A DNA stretch of 64,000 nt, taken from NCBI GenBank assembly GCA_948567375.1, contig OX419757.1, forward strand, positions 53,007,665 to 53,071,664, read 5' to 3'. This DNA comes from Lunularia cruciata. Lineage: Eukaryota > Streptophyta > Marchantiopsida > Lunulariales > Lunulariaceae. The notes under the pieces are model-generated. The model saw nothing but the letters and a program-made list of their open reading frames with translations. It was not told where the DNA came from and did not search any database. Below, in pieces: positions 20,951-33,379 of the stretch. Made by a program: the position numbers and the translations under genes. Positions within the stretch are counted from its first letter, which is position 1. Each line of letters starts with the position of its first letter.

Positions 20951-23900
20951 ACAAGGTGTCAAGGAATAAATCAAGCCATATCATATTGTAGACAGAAGTA
21001 GGAAGGACATACAAATCAACTAATAGCAGTGTCACAAATTTCAGTTGATCCAATCCCATAGTGGGAATGGAAGGAGCTACAACAACGAGGGAGGGAATAG
21101 TATAGTCCTTGTGCGGTTGGTCATTTACTTGGCTTAAGGAGGAATTGCAGTCAAGATTCCTTTAGCCAATTGAAATTCCATTAAGGGTTGGGCATCTCCC
21201 ATTGACATTTATCCTCAAGGATGGTTTGAATATTTGTCACTCCAAAAACCCTTTTGCCATTGTGGTTTGTCACTTGTAAGGTAGATAATGCATCTATAAA
21301 TAGATCCTAATACAATCTTATATTCATCTAATAAGTGCAATGAGCAACCAAAGGAGCACTTATTGAAAATACAAATACAAGAAATCCAAGAAATTGTGAT
21401 TCACCATTCACCCTTTTACACCAAGCTAGGATAGACATTCATAGTTTTATAATAGCTCTATGCCACATTGGCCTTGAGGCACAAGAGTCACAATACAATC
21501 CTATGTGAAAAGGGGTGTTTACTTCTTATATTGCACTAGTTAGTCCTTCTTGTAGATGTTATGGTATTCTTACTTTAGAAATCTCTAGTTGGGGAATCCT
21601 CCAACTTCATGCATTAGAATTCAAGATTATCCTCACAAGGAGAAAAATCCACTTTAAATACTATATCCTAAACCTAAAAAAGGAATTTTTTTCCTACCCT
21701 TATCATTATATTGAATGCGTCCATTGCCTCTTTGGTAGCTCGTGCACTAAATGCTAATGAGCTCTCCTTCCTTAGATGTCTTCTCCTCTAGATGTACATA
21801 ACGTAATTTTTCAATATGGTATTGGAGTCTTAATTACTACTATCTAACTACTTCACATGCTTGTATTCTTGGTTCTAATCTCCAAGAACAAGGCAAACTT
21901 GCATGTAGTTCAACCTACATGTAATTTTCTCCTACATAGCCATTTGTTGTATACTCTTATAATGGATTTTTCCTTGTACCTAGTCTTCTTGCAAAATTCT
22001 TCTTCTCTCCTTACAACATCCTAAGACAACCAAATTTTACATTATGGTTGGTTGTACTCCTATCTAAATCACTATAAATTTTGAAAGCTTAATCTAACCT
22101 TTGTTCCTAAACATGGATCAATTCCCAAGCTACACTAACATTTGAGCTCTAGAGACCCAGGTATACTTGATCTGAGACCCTAAATTCTCTATTTTAGGAG
22201 TTCACATGAAACATTTCACAAAAAAGGCAAGACCTAACTACCAACAAATTTTGGAAATTTTTCAAATGTAGATTCTAACCTGAACTTTAAAAGTGATCAA
22301 AACCCAAAACTTGATCATAATCTACTCTTCAACACCTTGATTTTCAATAATCCAACCTCAATTGGTTAGAATATATTTAGGATTGACTAAAATTTGGAAT
22401 TTCTTGAGCTCATTGCAACCAAAACTTTGTCTACTCTCCCACCCCATTGACAAATCATGAAAATCAATCACAAAACTCTCACAATCCTCCACATTGTGCA
22501 CTTGGGAATGAGTTTAACCCCCCTCTCCCTACGCTTCAATCTATCATATCCCACTTAGAATTTTCTCAAATCCTTTGATTATTGTCTCCAACCCATAAAT
22601 TGTTAGCTTTTCTCTCCAATTAGGGTCTTCTCTCTCCAAATTCTCTTCCTTAACTCACTATAATACCATTAGCTAGACAGATTATCTAGAGGTGAAAATT
22701 AGCTTGGTAATATCTTTAGGGATGTTAAATACAATGGTCTAAGTAGATGTCACCAAAGAAGTACTTCCACTAATAGGGAAAAGGCCAAAAACACCCTTAA
22801 AACTTCAAAGCCAATTTTGAGGCCTAAACAAAAGAATTATGCCTCAAAAAATAGAATCATCCCCCCCCCCCTTTCCCTTTGAGTGAAAATTCTTTGCCTT
22901 CTCTCTTGTTTGTCTTGTCAAGATCTTTCCAACAATACCTCACCTATGTTACTTTGAGCTTCTTATTTGAGATTCCCTAAATATCTCCTTTAGCCAAACC
23001 CTTGTGACCAATCAAACAAGACAATGATCAAAATATTATCAATACATGCAACTAATCTAAAGGTATAGCTTGTTGTTATGTCACCAATCCATGTATCTAA
23101 TCCCAAGGATGTAACTCCCTTTGAAGGGATCTTCTTTGCTATATATCAAGATGCTCCTTTGGGGCATCAGAATATTGAGGAATGAAACCTTGTGTTTCTC
23201 TTTTGTTTCTCTTGGGGTTTTTATTGTCCTTAGAACATCACACTCACTCAATCATCAAAAACTCTAGATTTCCATGTTGACATCCAGTTGTTTATAATTT
23301 TATCACCTAGCCTTTTCTTCTTTTGACACATGGACTCCACAACTCCACCTTGAAGCCCTTGAACAAAATTAATTAATTCTCTTTCTACAAGAGCACATAA
23401 ATTTTTAAGTCACAAACTTGTCCATAAGTAAGCACATGAAGGATAATACAACCGGGAGTTTCTATCATTGATGCCATAAATGCAAGCACAAAATGTGCTA
23501 CCATCCAAGCTTGAAAGTGATCATAATGCAAAATCTAAATTTTGATGAGAAAAGGATTTGGGAGTGGCAGATCAAACTTGATTTGACAGAAAAGGATTCA
23601 TGAGTTGCAATCCAAAACATATCTAGTTCAAACTCTTCTTTTGACGCTCTATCTCCCATACTGCTATAACCCTTAGTCTCCAATGTCCTCCTCCTATTCA
23701 AGACTCCTAAGATTGAAAACCCTCTCTATCTATCAAGTCTCCACTACATATATACATCAAAGCCCTCAAAATGAAAAGATTATAATCAAAGCCCTCAAAA
23801 TGACAAGATTATAATCCACATGGAAAATCACTTAAATGTACATAGATTGTTCACATGGCAATAGCTCAACCATAGGATAAGTTGAACAATCTACTCCAAT

Positions 23901-24998
23901 AATAAGGAGATAAATAGCACTAAACTATTTTTTCATTGGCTATGCACACCATAACATGACAATGTAAGTTTCTGAGAATACAAACTTTTAGAATTGTTCT
24001 ACATATGGCAAAATAGAGCAAATTTTAACCAAGTTCATACAAAGCTAGATAAACACTTTTGCAAAGCAAATTTAGGCATCAAACTATAAAAGGCAAATCC
24101 AAACCTTGATGCCTCTCTATGTGTGGCAAATATAGGCACACACCTATGTTTTCCACCCACCTATGCAAGAAACCCCTAGACACTTACCTTTATTAAAAAT
24201 AAGTGTTTACCTATGCATGGAAAAACTAGGTAACATATGCACAACATAGTATTGATTATTTAAAATAAAAACTATGAAATATGGGAAGGAAGAGGTATGT
24301 TTCAAGATGAATCTACCATTTCTAGCATAATATAAAATAAATTCTTAAATTATAGTAGAAAAATAAATATAATTAACATTTATTCCATTTTGGTAAAGAG
24401 TAAATATGAAATAAACATAATTTTGGAGCATCTATCTTTATATATCAATACAATATCTTTAGCTCCCAACTAAAAGAGTTGGTGCTCAATAGCCTATTGC
24501 AAAGCAAGCAAAAAAAAGAGACAGATGTGAAATAATATACATTATTCAGATTCATTCTTTCAATATTCAATATTGAATTTTTTTTCAAAATATTACATTG
24601 AGGAAATTGTCCTTGCAAAAACTGAGGAAATTCTGATTGAGGCATTTGTCCTCAAATACAAGCACAATATTTTTTCATAAAAAGGACGATGCAAATAGTG
24701 ACATTATAACAAGAATTAGAAGAACGAGTTACTCAAGAAGTGGAAGAGGGAGTAAAATCTAGGTTTGACTATATAGAAGGAAATTTATGATACATTTTTT
24801 GTGAAATCTATGAGAGTATATATGCATTACAACTTCAGCCTGCAATACTGATGCAAACCTGTCATGATTATTATACTATGTCATGATTATTATACTATTG
24901 ATACTCCCTATTTATGAATTGCATACCCAAATTTCGCTTCTAAGTTTAGTGCGACAGCGACATGAGGTGGAATTCTAGCTGTAGATAGTACGTACACT
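20951..24998. other. AT-rich intergenic DNA
   Basis: No gene is recognised. Contents noted: a poly-C run at 22861-22871, a dispersed repeat at 23995-24790 (second copy 51897-52700), and a 19-bp direct duplication at 24861-24898. ORFs here are short and lack codon structure. Confidence 0.5.
23995..24790 (+). repeat. Dispersed repeat, copy 1 (about 0.8 kb)
   Basis: Shares ordered blocks with 51897-52700. Examples are TTCTACATATGGCAAAATAGAG, CTATGTGTGGCAAA, GGAAGGAAGAGGTATGTTT, TATATCAATACAATATCTT and GAAGAACGAGTTACTCAAG. It is AT-rich and non-coding. No terminal repeats were found, so the class is unknown. Confidence 0.6.
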
Positions 24999-25007
24999 TT
25001 TATTATC

Positions 25008-25013
25008 TTTATT
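25008..25013 (-). terminator. Polyadenylation signal of the metallothionein gene
   Basis: AATAAA on the minus strand, about 230 nt past the metallothionein stop. A second AATAAA overlaps the neighbouring 24999-25004. The distance fits a short 3' UTR. Confidence 0.5.
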
Positions 25014-25241
25014 TCAATCGTCATTTTACGAACATCGTGCTAGACATACAAGTCTCGATATTTCTCCAAGTACAACGGTTTTTCTAAGTGTGTATTTCCG
25101 ACTGTTTTGACAAGGTGCAAGCTAAGTCTAGCTGAACCTTAAGAGGTGGAAGAACAACCATGACAGTGATATTGGCATTGCTTGGCTATAGCCATCCAGA
25201 AAGACTCCATTTGAGTCGAGATCCATACCGGATTCTTTTTG

Positions 25242-26664
25242 TCATTTGCAGTTGCAAGGGTTGCATGAACAGTTGTCACCGCACTTGCATCCTTCGTTGG
25301 CGCCCTCAAAGCTGCAACATCAGCGCGTAAACAACATCGTGAGTACCGCACTCCATTATGGAATAGAAAGGGCAGAGTAAATTTCTAGCAGACACAGCGC
25401 AGGTGCATTGATCAAAACTGAAGTTATTAACTATGAGTATTCTAGACATTGGGGATGCTTCAACTTTGAAACACCAAATTTCATAAGCTAGAAATAAGTC
25501 CAAGAGAAATGCTGAAGGTTATGTGTACGTGGTCTTGTCATGTCGGTTTCAATTGTGATTCGACTTACTAGTTTCCTGCAGTCAGTCTGGATTTACTCAT
25601 GTCACACTAAAATGAAATGGAGAGTACTGATCGAAGAGAAAAAAGAGAAAAGGCGACCGCGTAGGAAAAACGAAGGAGGGGAAGACCCATCAAGCCATAC
25701 AAGAGAGGGACAAAAAAGGTAACATGGGGCTAACCCCAATAGAGTATTGATCTAAAAAGGCGACCGCGTAGGAAAACGAAGGAGGGGAAGACCTCATCAA
25801 GCCGCTCAAGGGAAAGACAAAAAAGGTAACATGGGGTAAGCCACAATAGAATCTATATGAGAAATCTGCCCTACCACTCCTAAGATATCAGATCTATGCA
25901 AGTTGTAAGGTCTACACACAACTGGAACATCCAAAGAAATATCATCTAATGTGATTGTTCTCCTATGGATTATACCAATCACTTCACTCTGAAAAACCAT
26001 GGACACACATTATCTAAAATATGTTATAAAATATATTTTTATTCTATAACACGGGACTAAACTCACGATGGAGTACTAATCTAAAAAAAGCAACCACGTA
26101 ACACGAATAAAAAATAGGAAGACACCATCAAACCGTAAAAGGGAGAGAAAAAAAAAGGTAACCTTGGGGCTAAGCCCCAATAGAATACTGATCCGGATAT
26201 AAACATACCCACTCATCTCGGAATCGAAGATGTTGTCCATGGACCTCTTGGAGCAGCAGCTGTACATGTCAGAGCAGATGACAAAGTAGTTATTTACGTT
26301 CTGTTGAATATGCAACGGAATTGCATGAGTCAAAGGTTTGGTCAAAAGACGACTCACTTTGCCGTCATGGCCGGCCCCTGCGCTGACACTAATCACGATC
26401 TAAACTAGAAACAAACTGTGAAGCTAGCTCCTCACAAGGAAGATCACAGAATATATTTCTGGTGACTACCGCAGGTTGTAGGATATACATGTCAAACTCC
26501 TTTGAAATCTGTATGAAGTTTGGCTACCGGTATCGAAGAAAACAGGTGGCCATTATCTGGAAATGGAGCTAGCTTAACCAAGTTGAACATCAAACATACT
26601 TGTTACCGCTGCTGCATTGGCAGGAAGCGCCGCATGAGCAACCAGAGTTTCCACAGCCAGATAT
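25242..26664 (-). CDS. Plant metallothionein-like protein, 3 exons, start codon reads ATA
   Basis: Exons on the minus strand are 26600-26664, 26209-26259 and 25242-25311 (186 nt, 61 aa plus TGA). Exon 1 encodes a Cys-rich N-terminus (SGCGNSGCSCGASCQCSS). Exon 2 encodes CCSKRSMDNIFDSEMS. Exon 3 encodes FEGANEGCKCGDNCSCNPC followed by NCK, the classic plant metallothionein C-terminal Cys domain. Both introns have GTATGT donors and CAG acceptors (TGTACAG, TTGCAG), and the two phase-2 junctions join in frame. The length is normal for plant metallothioneins, which bind Cu, Zn or Cd in the cytosol. The codon where Met is expected (26662-26664) is ATA. No in-frame ATG lies between it and an upstream TAG. 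Intron 2 contains retroelement tails. It could be a recently inactivated gene, use another start, or reflect a base-call error. Confidence 0.82.
25640..26190 (-). repeat. Three copies of a retroelement 3'-tail repeat in metallothionein intron 2
   Basis: Blocks of about 95-105 bp at roughly 25643-25743, 25752-25853 and 26085-26190 share GGCGACCGCGTAGGAAAA, GAAGGAGGGGAAGACC, CATCAAGCC and GGTAACATGGGGCTAA. The inverse orientation appears at about 31011-31130, at the 3' end of the decayed reverse transcriptase. On the minus strand 25868-25900 translates to GVVGQISHID, like DVVGQISHTN at 31000. These look like 5'-truncated insertions of that element in the opposite orientation. Confidence 0.6.
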
Positions 26665-26959
26665 CTTGAGATGATTTGTAGAAGTAGTAACACTAGGCAG
26701 AAAAGATAGATGCGATTGGAATAGATTTGATGGAAAGCAGAAGAACTAGAAGGCTTGAGCTTTGTGTGGTGCTGCTGAAGATTGCCGAACCATCTCTAAT
26801 CTTTCATACTCATTAAAATTCTGCTGCAACTTTCCCCTTGCACGATAAACATTATCAAGTCACGATCAAGTATCCATCCCCCAAACTAACATCCATATGC
26901 CCCTACTGGAGGGCCCGTGGTTTAGCCTATTGCTTAGCTCGGTAATGTGACAAGAGTGT

Positions 26960-27310
26960 TTAGAGATTCAATCTTGTCTTCTCATGAAGGGTACCAGTAC
27001 AGTACCTTGCCATTTCCAGCTTATGATCTATGATCGCTCGCTGCATATGCATTAATCTAATCAAGATCCTTTGCATTTTGTTCTCAGCAATCAATTTGTT
27101 TTTGAGCATCTTCAGAATCTTATACAACGTATTGATATCACGAATCTCATACTGCACTTCAGATAGACGCTTGAGGTAATGATCTCCCACTAGTAGCAAC
27201 AACTAGTAGACCTGATTGTGATAATTTCATTTGATTCTGCGCACGCCGGCGACAGAGAAGCAACTCACCGTCCTTCACTGCACGGACGCTGGCATAGTGC
27301 TCCCTTTAGC
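26960..27310 (-). other. Candidate coding exon(s) of unknown gene
   Basis: A minus-strand frame ending at 26960 reads GDHYLKRLSEVQYEIRDI and continues as a Leu/Lys-rich helical segment of about 60 residues. A possible acceptor (ATCACAATCAG) lies near 27213 and a donor (GGCAAG/GTACTG) near 27002. The stretch at 27230-27310 is GC-richer and retains CG dinucleotides, unlike its surroundings. No family is recognised. It lies upstream of, and parallel to, the metallothionein gene. Confidence 0.3.
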
Positions 27311-27840
27311 ACAGGTTAATAAAAAGAAGGTTAATAAAAATCTACAAAATCTTTACAAAGTTACATTCATAATGCTCAAACTGGGCATTAACATCACCTA
27401 CAAGTACAATGATCCTTTGGGATTTTGTCTTCCACTATAATCGATTGTCGTCTTCTGCAATAGAGTAGCAGTTGGCGAGGGGAGAAAGGAAATTTTGGAA
27501 TTTAGAAGTGTTTAGTAGCAGACGAGGGAATAGTTTTATTTGTCTTTGATTCTATTGGTACTTAGATTAGATAGTCATTGAGTATAAAATTATTAAGTTT
27601 TGTAGAATTTAGAATATTAGTTCACCTTGAGAGTTGAGAGTAATGGGTTTAGAATTTTCTTCTGTTTTTTTTATATTCTAGTTTCATTAGAATTTAATTT
27701 TAAAATTATTGAGATGTGAATTAAAAAATTATTTATAATTTTGGAATTCAGAGAAATAATATTTGTTCATATGAATTGAGATATAAATTTTATTTATTTA
27801 TAAATATAATAAAATATGAAAAGCATTATGTGTTCTTATC
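27311..27840. other. AT-rich intergenic DNA
   Basis: Increasingly AT-rich from 27500. No coding, repeat or RNA feature is recognised. Confidence 0.5.
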
Positions 27841-27964
27841 AATATTTTTATACTAATCAGGATTACACTTGTCTACATGGAGTTACTTAGAACAGCTTGG
27901 GATACACCATGCTCTATGTGTCACAAATGTTTACCTTACAAGGGGTAAAGATTCATGTAAGAAG

Positions 27965-28079
27965 AATGCCCCAAGGATTATTATTGGACCACTTGGGATA
28001 CTCATGTTAGGTAAACAACCACAATGCCCAAGGACTATGATTGGACCACTTGGGATACTCATGTGAGGCGAACAACCAC
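27965..28079 (+). repeat. 57-58 bp direct duplication
   Basis: Two adjacent copies (27965-28022 and 28023-28079) each run from AATGCCC to AACAACCAC and share TTGGACCACTTGGGATACTC. Probably part of the 5' region of the decayed reverse-transcriptase element that follows, but no domain is recognised here. Confidence 0.6.
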
Positions 28080-28679
28080 ATCCACAATGGTGACACTTAG
28101 GTTACACAGGCTTCCTCTATTCTTTTGTTTATCATTCTAGAAATATATATTGAGTTGTGCGGGTGGTTAGCATGTCAAGATTATATTTTGAAGTTATTTG
28201 AGACTAATATTCTATGTCCACATTTATTCCATAGGCTACACCATACACTCCATGATGAGGCTAGACAGGCTTTTGGCTTACCAATTGATTATTTGGCATG
28301 TGATCCCTTGGATGAGTAGCATGGTTCTTATTCCCTTGATGATATCTTTGTTACACTAGAGAGGGACCTGCAGAGCATAGAGAGGTAGCTACTAAATGTC
28401 ATAGATTCCAAGTGGGGGATTGGGCTACCTTAAAGAGTAGTTCATTAGAGTTGCACGTTACAAGAGATAGGTTCAGCCATAGAATACCACAGATTTCTAT
28501 TGTAATCACAGATTTCTAGTCTATTACAACAGTGTGGGACATTACGTTAATCGGGAAAGTTTAGTAGTGCAGCACAAGTGTTATACCCTTTGTCTATGGC
28601 TAGTCCCATTGATAAGACTACCTCTTCCTTACACTTACTACATCTTATGGCAGGGGAGTGAGTACCATAAGAGGTCTTA

Positions 28680-31050
28680 GTCTATCAACCTGAGCAACCT
28701 TTTTGTCTTGATAGGTCACTTTTTGCACAAGCATTGTGCACTATCCCATGCCTCTCCTTAGGAGGCTTGTTGGGGATGGTATATGAGCATCTTTGAGATT
28801 ACTTTCAAGCAGATAATCCTTTTAGTGGTTTTACAAAGTCATTTTGGGTGGTTGCAACAATAGTGAGGAGAGACATTCTTATATCAATAAGTCAAGTGTT
28901 AGATGCTAGTCAACTTCTTGTATAGAGGACACAAGGAGCATTAGCCTGATTTCTATTGGAGAGATCTTTTTCCATCTGGCTAGCCATACCATTTTCCTTC
29001 AGCATCATTTTCACTTCCAATAGCACCTCAATCCACATCAATTTGGAGTAGCTACACTTCAAAGTTGTGAGCCATATCTCTAAGTATTAGGGTATCCTTG
29101 ATATCCACCTATAATGGTTTGTCTTACAAGTGGATGTTGAGAATGTATTTAATACCATATTGCATTCATTTATATTTAGAGAGCTTAAGGAGGCATTGGA
29201 TCCTTGGCAAGTCTATTCCTTTTGTGCAGTCTTTCTATGGCTTTCTTGCTTCCACTTTACTACCATCATGGTTTTTCATAAGAAGGAGTCACCAACTTGG
29301 AGTTTGGATGGTACACATAAGGAGATCCTTAGGAGGGACCTTTATTTACCATGGCTTACTTTAGAGCTCTTATCTACTATTTTGGCCATGCCAAGTTGTG
29401 TATTTCCCTCCTTGGTAGATGATACACATCATGGGCTTGTAGATCAGATTAGGCAAGCCTTTGACCACTCGACTACTAAGCTCATCTTGTGGGCTTGAGA
29501 GTCAAGGTGTCAAAGTGTATAGCATGGTCCTCTACAAGTACCTCTCCCCTCCTTGAGATTCCAAAGGGGTATATAACATCTATGGATGGATTATGTATTC
29601 TTGGAATGCCAAAATGATATGAGAACTTTGTCACACACTTCTTGGACACAACCCTTGTAGAAGATATTCTTAATGTAAACAACCTTTCTCTACTAGGAGA
29701 TCCATAGGTGGCATTTGGTATACTTTCCTTTAGTATTTCACATCAACCAACTTACCTTCTTTGCATAGTTCCTCCTTCCTAGACCTTCTTATCATATCTG
29801 AGAGCTTTTGATAGGAGGATTATGGGAGTCTTTGGTGATATGATTGGAGCATGGACATTTGGTGTGTGATAGGGGATTTGGCACATAGACGAACATCTCT
29901 ACCAATCTTGGGACGAGTAGGCCTACTATCTATGGAAGAGATGGTACCTATAGTCTTTTAAGTTAGTTGGGCTTTCTTTGCACCCCTACTTTTCTCCCAT
30001 TTATTGGTTGTTGATGGGACAATCTTGAAGACACATATGTGACCAAGGAGGAAGAGGGATCCTTTTCTCTTTAGATGTTATTACGGCAGACAAGAGACAA
30101 TCTATCCCCATGGGCACAAGATGATCCTCCATCCTTTGCTTTCTTACTTGTTGATTAGACTTGAGGCTTGTGGTCTTCCTTGATGGAGCAACAATGTCAA
30201 CATACACTGCATTCTTTCTTAGTTATCCATTCCTTAAGCTACTAGAGCATGTCTTTGCTCTTGCTTTGGCAAGGGTGCAATTTCTTGAATCCTAGCTTGA
30301 CTATGCATTAGGGCATTTTGACTCACATCAAATACCTTCTCTGTAGCAATGAGGTTTTTCCTAGTTTGATCCACACATCTGCATCTTTATTACTCACTTG
30401 TGAGTGTAGCTCTACATTAGATACAACAACAATCCATATGACATGATGTCCTTCTGGAGGACAAATGGTAACTACCCATGATCCCATTAAGGATATATTG
30501 TTTGTTATGGCACAAGAGAGTGTATACCTTGCTTGGAAGGAGTGTTTGTATGCTTTTCTTACAACATGTGTCAAGGTAGACTTATATTTGGTTTTAGATG
30601 ATCAAGTATAGTAGCACATATTATGGTTATGAATCATATGCATGATTTCAATTTCAAAAAGAGTGATTAATCATCCCTTTGGATAGGCGGCAAGCAAAGT
30701 AGCAATAAGCAAGGTCTCAAAGTATGGGGGATTTGCAACAAGGTCACCTTTTTGTTCCTCTAGCCTTGGAGTTATATAGAGTGATGGATACAAAATTTGA
30801 CACATATGTTAAGAAGTGCATGAGAGCATATCATATGATATATCATACTTTGTAGTATATTTCAAACAACATGTGTCCATTTCTCTATAGAGAGCATTGG
30901 CTAGTGCAATCCATAAGAGAGCAATCATACTAGGTGATGCTTCTTCGGATGCTCCAAGAGATTTTAGACATTACTACTTGCAGAGCTTGGATTTATTAGA
31001 TGTAGTAGGGCAGATTTCTCATACCAATACTATTGGGGCTTAGCCCAAAT
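28680..31050 (+). pseudogene. Decayed non-LTR-type reverse transcriptase
   Basis: Read across frames, ordered RT hallmarks appear. PFSGFTKSFWVVATIVRRDI and VLDASQLL lie around 28830-28920, and QFGVATLQSCE around 29037-29070. VDVENVFNTILHS lies at 29130, and the block QSFYGFLASTL near 29230. GGTFIY/GGPLF-like sequence follows around 29333-29350. The catalytic FPSLVDDTH is at 29415, then GLRVKVSKCIAWSS at 29490. A C-terminal thumb-like block, QHVSISL-stop-RALASAIHKRAI, lies around 30866-30930. LTR-type domains (protease, integrase, RNase H) are absent, and frame breaks are numerous. The lineage is unassigned; the general motif order fits a site-specific or LINE-like RT. Confidence 0.55.
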
Positions 31051-31257
31051 TTACATCTTTTGTCTCACTCTTATATGGCTCGATGGGGTCCTTCCATCCT
31101 TCATGTTTTCTATGCAATCTCCTTTTTCTCTCTCTTTTGCCAAGAATGGAGGCTCAACTGGGTTTTAATGAATGAGTGCATAGTTTTGTTGTTCTATTGC
31201 AATTAAAGTGGATCTTGAACCAAATAAATACATTGTCCATAATGATCCCTGTATAGA

Positions 31258-31432
31258 GTTATCCCTCAATATAGTGACACCTTGTTATAGTGACTTCCTT
31301 GATATAGTGACAATATTTCCAGAACAATTGTAATTTGTATGGGAAACTATAGTAAATAGTGACAAGGTGTCACTATTTATCAATAGTGACAGATGATGGC
31401 CACTTTAGTGCAGTGTCACTATATCAAGGAAG
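31258..31432. repeat. Left terminal and subterminal repeats of the pogo-like element
   Basis: The terminal repeat is followed by TATAGTGAC motifs near 31271, 31286 and 31304, then inverted pairs AATAGTGACAAGG and GTGTCACTATTTATC, and GTGTCACTATATCAAGG at 31410-31426. The clustering resembles transposase-binding arrays. Confidence 0.7.
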
Positions 31433-31507
31433 TGTGTTTACGGTGCTCAGAAGTCATGGGCAAAGAAGTTGGCATTCAAACTTTATTGAAAATGATAGTT
31501 TCTAAAG

Positions 31508-33327
31508 CTAGAAAAAGGACTTGATAGAAGCTTGCTTCATACTCTCCAACTTGGTGATGCTTTGGTCCTTCACAATACACTTTTGGAGTTGGTAAAGAGC
31601 CTGATGCAGATCATTATTGACAACAAATTTAGATGAGTATGATGATGAAGGTGCCAAATAGGATAGATAATTTTGCATGGCTTTGACTCCTATAAGAGCA
31701 ATCTCGATTGAGACAAGATCCGCAATGCGATCATCATCATCAAAATCAGCAGGTGGTATCAAGTTGCCAAATGAGATCAAAACACTCTCAATGATCTCAA
31801 TCTCATCAATTTCCAAACTGCTTGTGGGTCATCCTTGTTGAAGTTGATCAGTTCCAACACATCTCCCGCATACCAGCAAGTCTGCCAAGACATCATGCAT
31901 TTGAATAAATGACATCATATTAACTAGATCGACAACAACATCATCGTCTTCATTGAAGGCTGGAGCAAAGCAAGCAATATCATTGTTGGAATTTGCAGCA
32001 TTGTCCAACGGCAAGACATTCAAATTTAAGAAGCATAATCAGATGGTATTTTCAGAAATATTATCATGGGCTTCCTGAAGCCAATGAAGAACATTTTTCA
32101 TATGTGTGTGTTGGTGAATTGGAAAATGACTCATGGGCGTCTCATCACGTGAGCACTGCCACCGCTCGTATTCATTAAGTAGTGAGCAAAGCATGCCTTA
32201 TGATACCCTACCTTTAGTGATTGAATGATCCCCTGATCTAGTTGTTGGCAGTCACTCGTCGCATTTGGTGGGAAAAATAGGATTGTAATCACTTTGAAGG
32301 TGAATGATGTCTGCACAGAACCTGTTGTGTCCAATACTTTTGCTGCAAAGATGTGTGAGCTGCAATAGTCAAGTAAAATGTAGAAATGTGTTTGCCTTCT
32401 TAATGCTTCCCCATTGATTCTATGGAAGAGCTGAAGCATGGAAGATCCATCTTGTCACACCTTGGCCTGATTGTTGTAAACAATGTTGAATGTTTTGTTG
32501 ATGTCCATGCCTTTAAGAGCGCGAGGCTGTTTCAACTTCCCAATCACCTGAATGGTTAGTTTTTCACCTGCTGCGCTCACAATTGGGGTGATTGTAATGC
32601 GATCTTTGCATCACTTTACTCCTTGACCATCATCATTAATGGTCACTTATGATTGTGAAGACATGGTGCAATGCTGGAGAGCGGTTTCATCAATATTCCA
32701 AATATCCTTCAATGGTATGCTTTCCAAATGCTGGCAAATATCAGCAAACCGCTTGTCAATTGTTGCTATGCCTATCAAGTTATGCTCTTTGCAGCATCTC
32801 TTGCTAGTAGTCCCTTTACAAACAAGAAAGTTCTGAAGCCATCCATTTGACGCCTTGAAGGAGACCAAATACTCCTTAAGCATGAGAGTAAGGCCACCCT
32901 CATATTCACTCAGTATTTTATCTCAAAATTCTAGAGCCTTGGCCTGAAGAACCTCTCCGGTGACATTGAGATCAAGTGCATCGATCTCAACTCAAACATG
33001 CCATTGATGCAGCATATTTTTGAGAGTTTCTGAGCCAGATGTCCTAAGGCTCTTTTTGGATCTACTAATTGCAGACTTCTCGATCTTGGCCTTGATTAGT
33101 TCAGATTTTTTCATGATGTTGTTCACCATAGGCCGTGACACTTTGAAGTGAAGAGCAGCTTCGACCTGGGACTTCCCAGCTTTGACAAAATTAATCACAT
33201 TTAGCTGCTGACTTAGACTCATCCTCGCTCTGCTTTTGCTCTTCTTATTGGAGATCATCATCGATTTTGATACTACTATAGGATTGCAATGCTTTATGAA
33301 ATGTATATTCTCATAGGGTCCCCTCAC
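31508..33327 (-). pseudogene. pogo/Tigger-like transposase, broken into at least four pieces
   Basis: N-terminal piece (33327-32992): MSLSQQLNVINFVKAGKSQV and VSRPMVNNIMKKSE form the CENP-B/pogo-type helix-turn-helix. Next piece (32883-32647): NGWLQNF and the first catalytic Asp in NIDETALQ. Third piece (32439-32131): FYILLDYCSSH carries the second Asp, and CQQLDQGIIQSLK carries the third, so the DDD triad is recognisable. C-terminal pieces lie down to 31508. Stops and frameshifts separate the pieces, so it is inactive. Confidence 0.82.
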
Positions 33328-33379
33328 AACAGGCCAACATTAGTTTTCCATCACAAACAACATCACATAGATTCGTACT

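Noticed and set aside
26665..26880. Metal-response elements or a TATA box upstream of the metallothionein
   Set aside because: A TGCACGA near 26839 is not a full TGCRCNC match and no clear TATA box was found, so no promoter is called.
27965..28079. CRISPR-like array
   Set aside because: Two adjacent copies without spacers in a plant-like sequence; a simple duplication.
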